From: Spirochaetia bacterium
Lineage (GTDB): Bacteria; Spirochaetota; Spirochaetia; B11-G9
DNA: 34,174 bases
Direction of reading: 5' to 3'
Assembly (NCBI GenBank): GCA_029932585.1
Contig: JAOZPU010000004.1
Span: 1-34,174, forward strand
This document shows, in pieces, positions 32,623-34,174 of the stretch (positions are counted from its first letter, which is position 1; the number at the start of each line of letters is the position of its first letter). The notes beneath the pieces are model-generated. The model saw only the letters and a list, made by a program, of their open reading frames with translations, searched no databases and was not told the DNA's origin. The translations under genes and the position numbers were made by a program.

Positions 32623-32660
32623 GGACCATCAAAATTATATTTTGATGGTCCTTTTTATTT
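32623..32660 (+). terminator. Intrinsic terminator of the ribosomal protein operon
   Basis: GGACCATCAAAAT-TAT-ATTTTGATGGTCC perfect 13-bp stem followed by TTTTTATTTTT. Confidence 0.92.
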
Positions 32661-32684
32661 TTACTCTTACCCTTGGTAGTGTTT

Positions 32685-32712
32685 TTGCCGATAATGAAGT
32701 GTTGTATACTAT
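32685..32712 (+). promoter_or_regulatory. Candidate promoter for the downstream gene
   Basis: TTGCCG - 16 nt - TACTAT after the operon terminator. Confidence 0.35.
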
Positions 32713-32744
32713 CTTGTAGGACGGAGGGGTTAGGTCAGTAGTAA

Positions 32745-34174
32745 ATGAATGCACTTCAAAGAATAGCTTTAAGTCTATTAATTACAGTAATACTTTCCTC
32801 TATTTTTGTTTTTTTGGCATTCACAGGTCTTTTTTCTGCTTTTGAATTAGAGTTCTTTAATAAGCGTGTACAGACAATTAATCAAAATGAGCTTACAAAA
32901 AAAATTGATGATATTAACACTTTTAACAAAAATTATCAGGAAAGATTCAAATCAATTTTGGATGATTTGGATATACAAAAAATTTATACTTCCCAATGGG
33001 ATGAAGAATACATAACAAAATTTCATAATTTAATTCGTCTTTTTGAAGAGGAATATAAGGGAATTCAATTTATCTGGTTTTATGATGATAAATTATTAAT
33101 ACACTACAGCTCTGCAGATTTTGCAGAAAAGTCGAGTAGTAGTTCATTTCGAAAGGTGTATAAAAATGTTAAAGAAGCTTCTGAAGGTATTCTGGATTAC
33201 AAATTACTCGAAAACAATGAAGGGAAAATAATACTTGATAGTATAGGAAATCAAATTATTTATAAAATATCTGCAATAGATTCTTTAGGCATAAATCGAG
33301 GGACAGCAATTTTGGTTGTTTCATTGAATGATCTACGCAGATATTTAATAGAAAATGGTTCTCTTAAAATTGATGGTAAATTAGCAATTTATGAAGATGG
33401 TTATGTTTTTGGTGGAAATATAAAGAATATACTCGAAATAAATGATAAAAATACTGGATGGGAAAATATTCTTTCTGATTCAACTAGAATTTATTCGGAT
33501 ACAGAAACAGGTGATGAATTTATTCTTATATCTGAAAATATTCCGGAGTTAGGAAATATTGCAGAAATTGTAAGTGCAGATGAGTACAAATTAGATGATT
33601 TATTAATAGCATTTTTACTAACATCATTTTTTATAACAACTTATTTAATTGTTTTCTTAATATTTAGTTTAAAGCAGGATAAAATAGTTGTAATAAACGG
33701 CAGGATACGTAAATTACAATCACATTTTTTAAAAGAGTATCTTGAGAATCGTGAAGATTTGGATATAGATGAATGGAAGAGAAAACTACGATTCAAAGGT
33801 GATTCTGTAAAAAAAGATATTAAACGTGGCATTGGAAGAATTAAAAAAGAAAAATCAGTAGAAGTTGATCAACTTATAGATAAATCCTGGAATGAGCTCC
33901 TTGAGCTTATAGATAATCGTATAGAACAATCTAATAAGGGTTCTCTTGAAATATCTAATCTTGAGGATGTTTTAAAAAGAATACTTGAAACAACGCCATC
34001 AATTATTTCAGCTAATTTAAATACGAATCCACAAAAAACATTAAAAAAGTTATCTGGAGATCAAGCTCCCGCTCTTGAAGAAGTAGAAGATCTTGAGGCT
34101 CTGGAAGAGATAGAAGAGGTCACAGAATTAGAAGAAGTAGAAGATCTTGAGGCTCTGGAAGAGATAGAAGAGGT
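32745..34174 (+). CDS. Two-TM sensor-like membrane protein with acidic C-terminal repeat; partial, open at the window end (not in the ORF track because no stop is reached)
   Basis: Uninterrupted frame from ATG 32745 (preceded by in-frame TAG TAA): MNALQRIALSLLITVILSSIFVFLAFTGLF..., about 245-aa extracytoplasmic region, TM 'LLIAFLLTSFFITTYLIVFLIF', then a charged cytoplasmic part ending in EEVEDLEALEEIEEVTEL repeats. Confidence 0.8.
   Translation, partial: MNALQRIALSLLITVILSSIFVFLAFTGLFSAFELEFFNKRVQTINQNELTKKIDDINTFNKNYQERFKSILDDLDIQKIYTSQWDEEYITKFHNLIRLFEEEYKGIQFIWFYDDKLLIHYSSADFAEKSSSSSFRKVYKNVKEASEGILDYKLLENNEGKIILDSIGNQIIYKISAIDSLGINRGTAILVVSLNDLRRYLIENGSLKIDGKLAIYEDGYVFGGNIKNILEINDKNTGWENILSDSTRIYSDTETGDEFILISENIPELGNIAEIVSADEYKLDDLLIAFLLTSFFITTYLIVFLIFSLKQDKIVVINGRIRKLQSHFLKEYLENREDLDIDEWKRKLRFKGDSVKKDIKRGIGRIKKEKSVEVDQLIDKSWNELLELIDNRIEQSNKGSLEISNLEDVLKRILETTPSIISANLNTNPQKTLKKLSGDQAPALEEVEDLEALEEIEEVTELEEVEDLEALEEIEE
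34077..34174 (+). repeat. 54-nt (18-codon) in-frame tandem repeat, cut by the window end
   Basis: GAAGAAGTAGAAGATCTTGAGGCTCTGGAAGAGATAGAAGAGGT at 34077-34120 recurs identically (44/44) at 34131-34174, with a 54-nt period. Confidence 0.93.

Overview
The window looks like a spirochaete-type housekeeping locus on an AT-rich genome (assignment from gene order and protein sequence, not verified). Two minus-strand genes at the left end are glycogen phosphorylase (glgP) and a secreted 14-blade BNR propeller protein that resembles GH74. They are followed on the plus strand by tRNA-Thr(GGT), rpmG, tRNA-Trp(CCA), secE, nusG, rplKAJL, rpoBC, rpsLG, tuf, the S10/spc/alpha ribosomal protein series (rpsJ to rplQ), and a truncated two-TM sensor-like protein with an acidic 54-nt tandem repeat. 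Most of the window is conventional. No CRISPR array, transposon, defence system or clearly novel multi-gene system was seen. The most interesting points are: (1) the GH74-like architecture of the BNR protein, with a candidate Asp in blade 1 and blade 8; (2) fusA is absent between rpsG and tuf, replaced by about 0.4 kb of promoter and structured leader; (3) a strong terminator-like hairpin immediately before rpsJ; (4) Asn at the RpoB S531-equivalent position; (5) a long charged tail on L17; (6) the acidic-repeat membrane protein cut by the window end.
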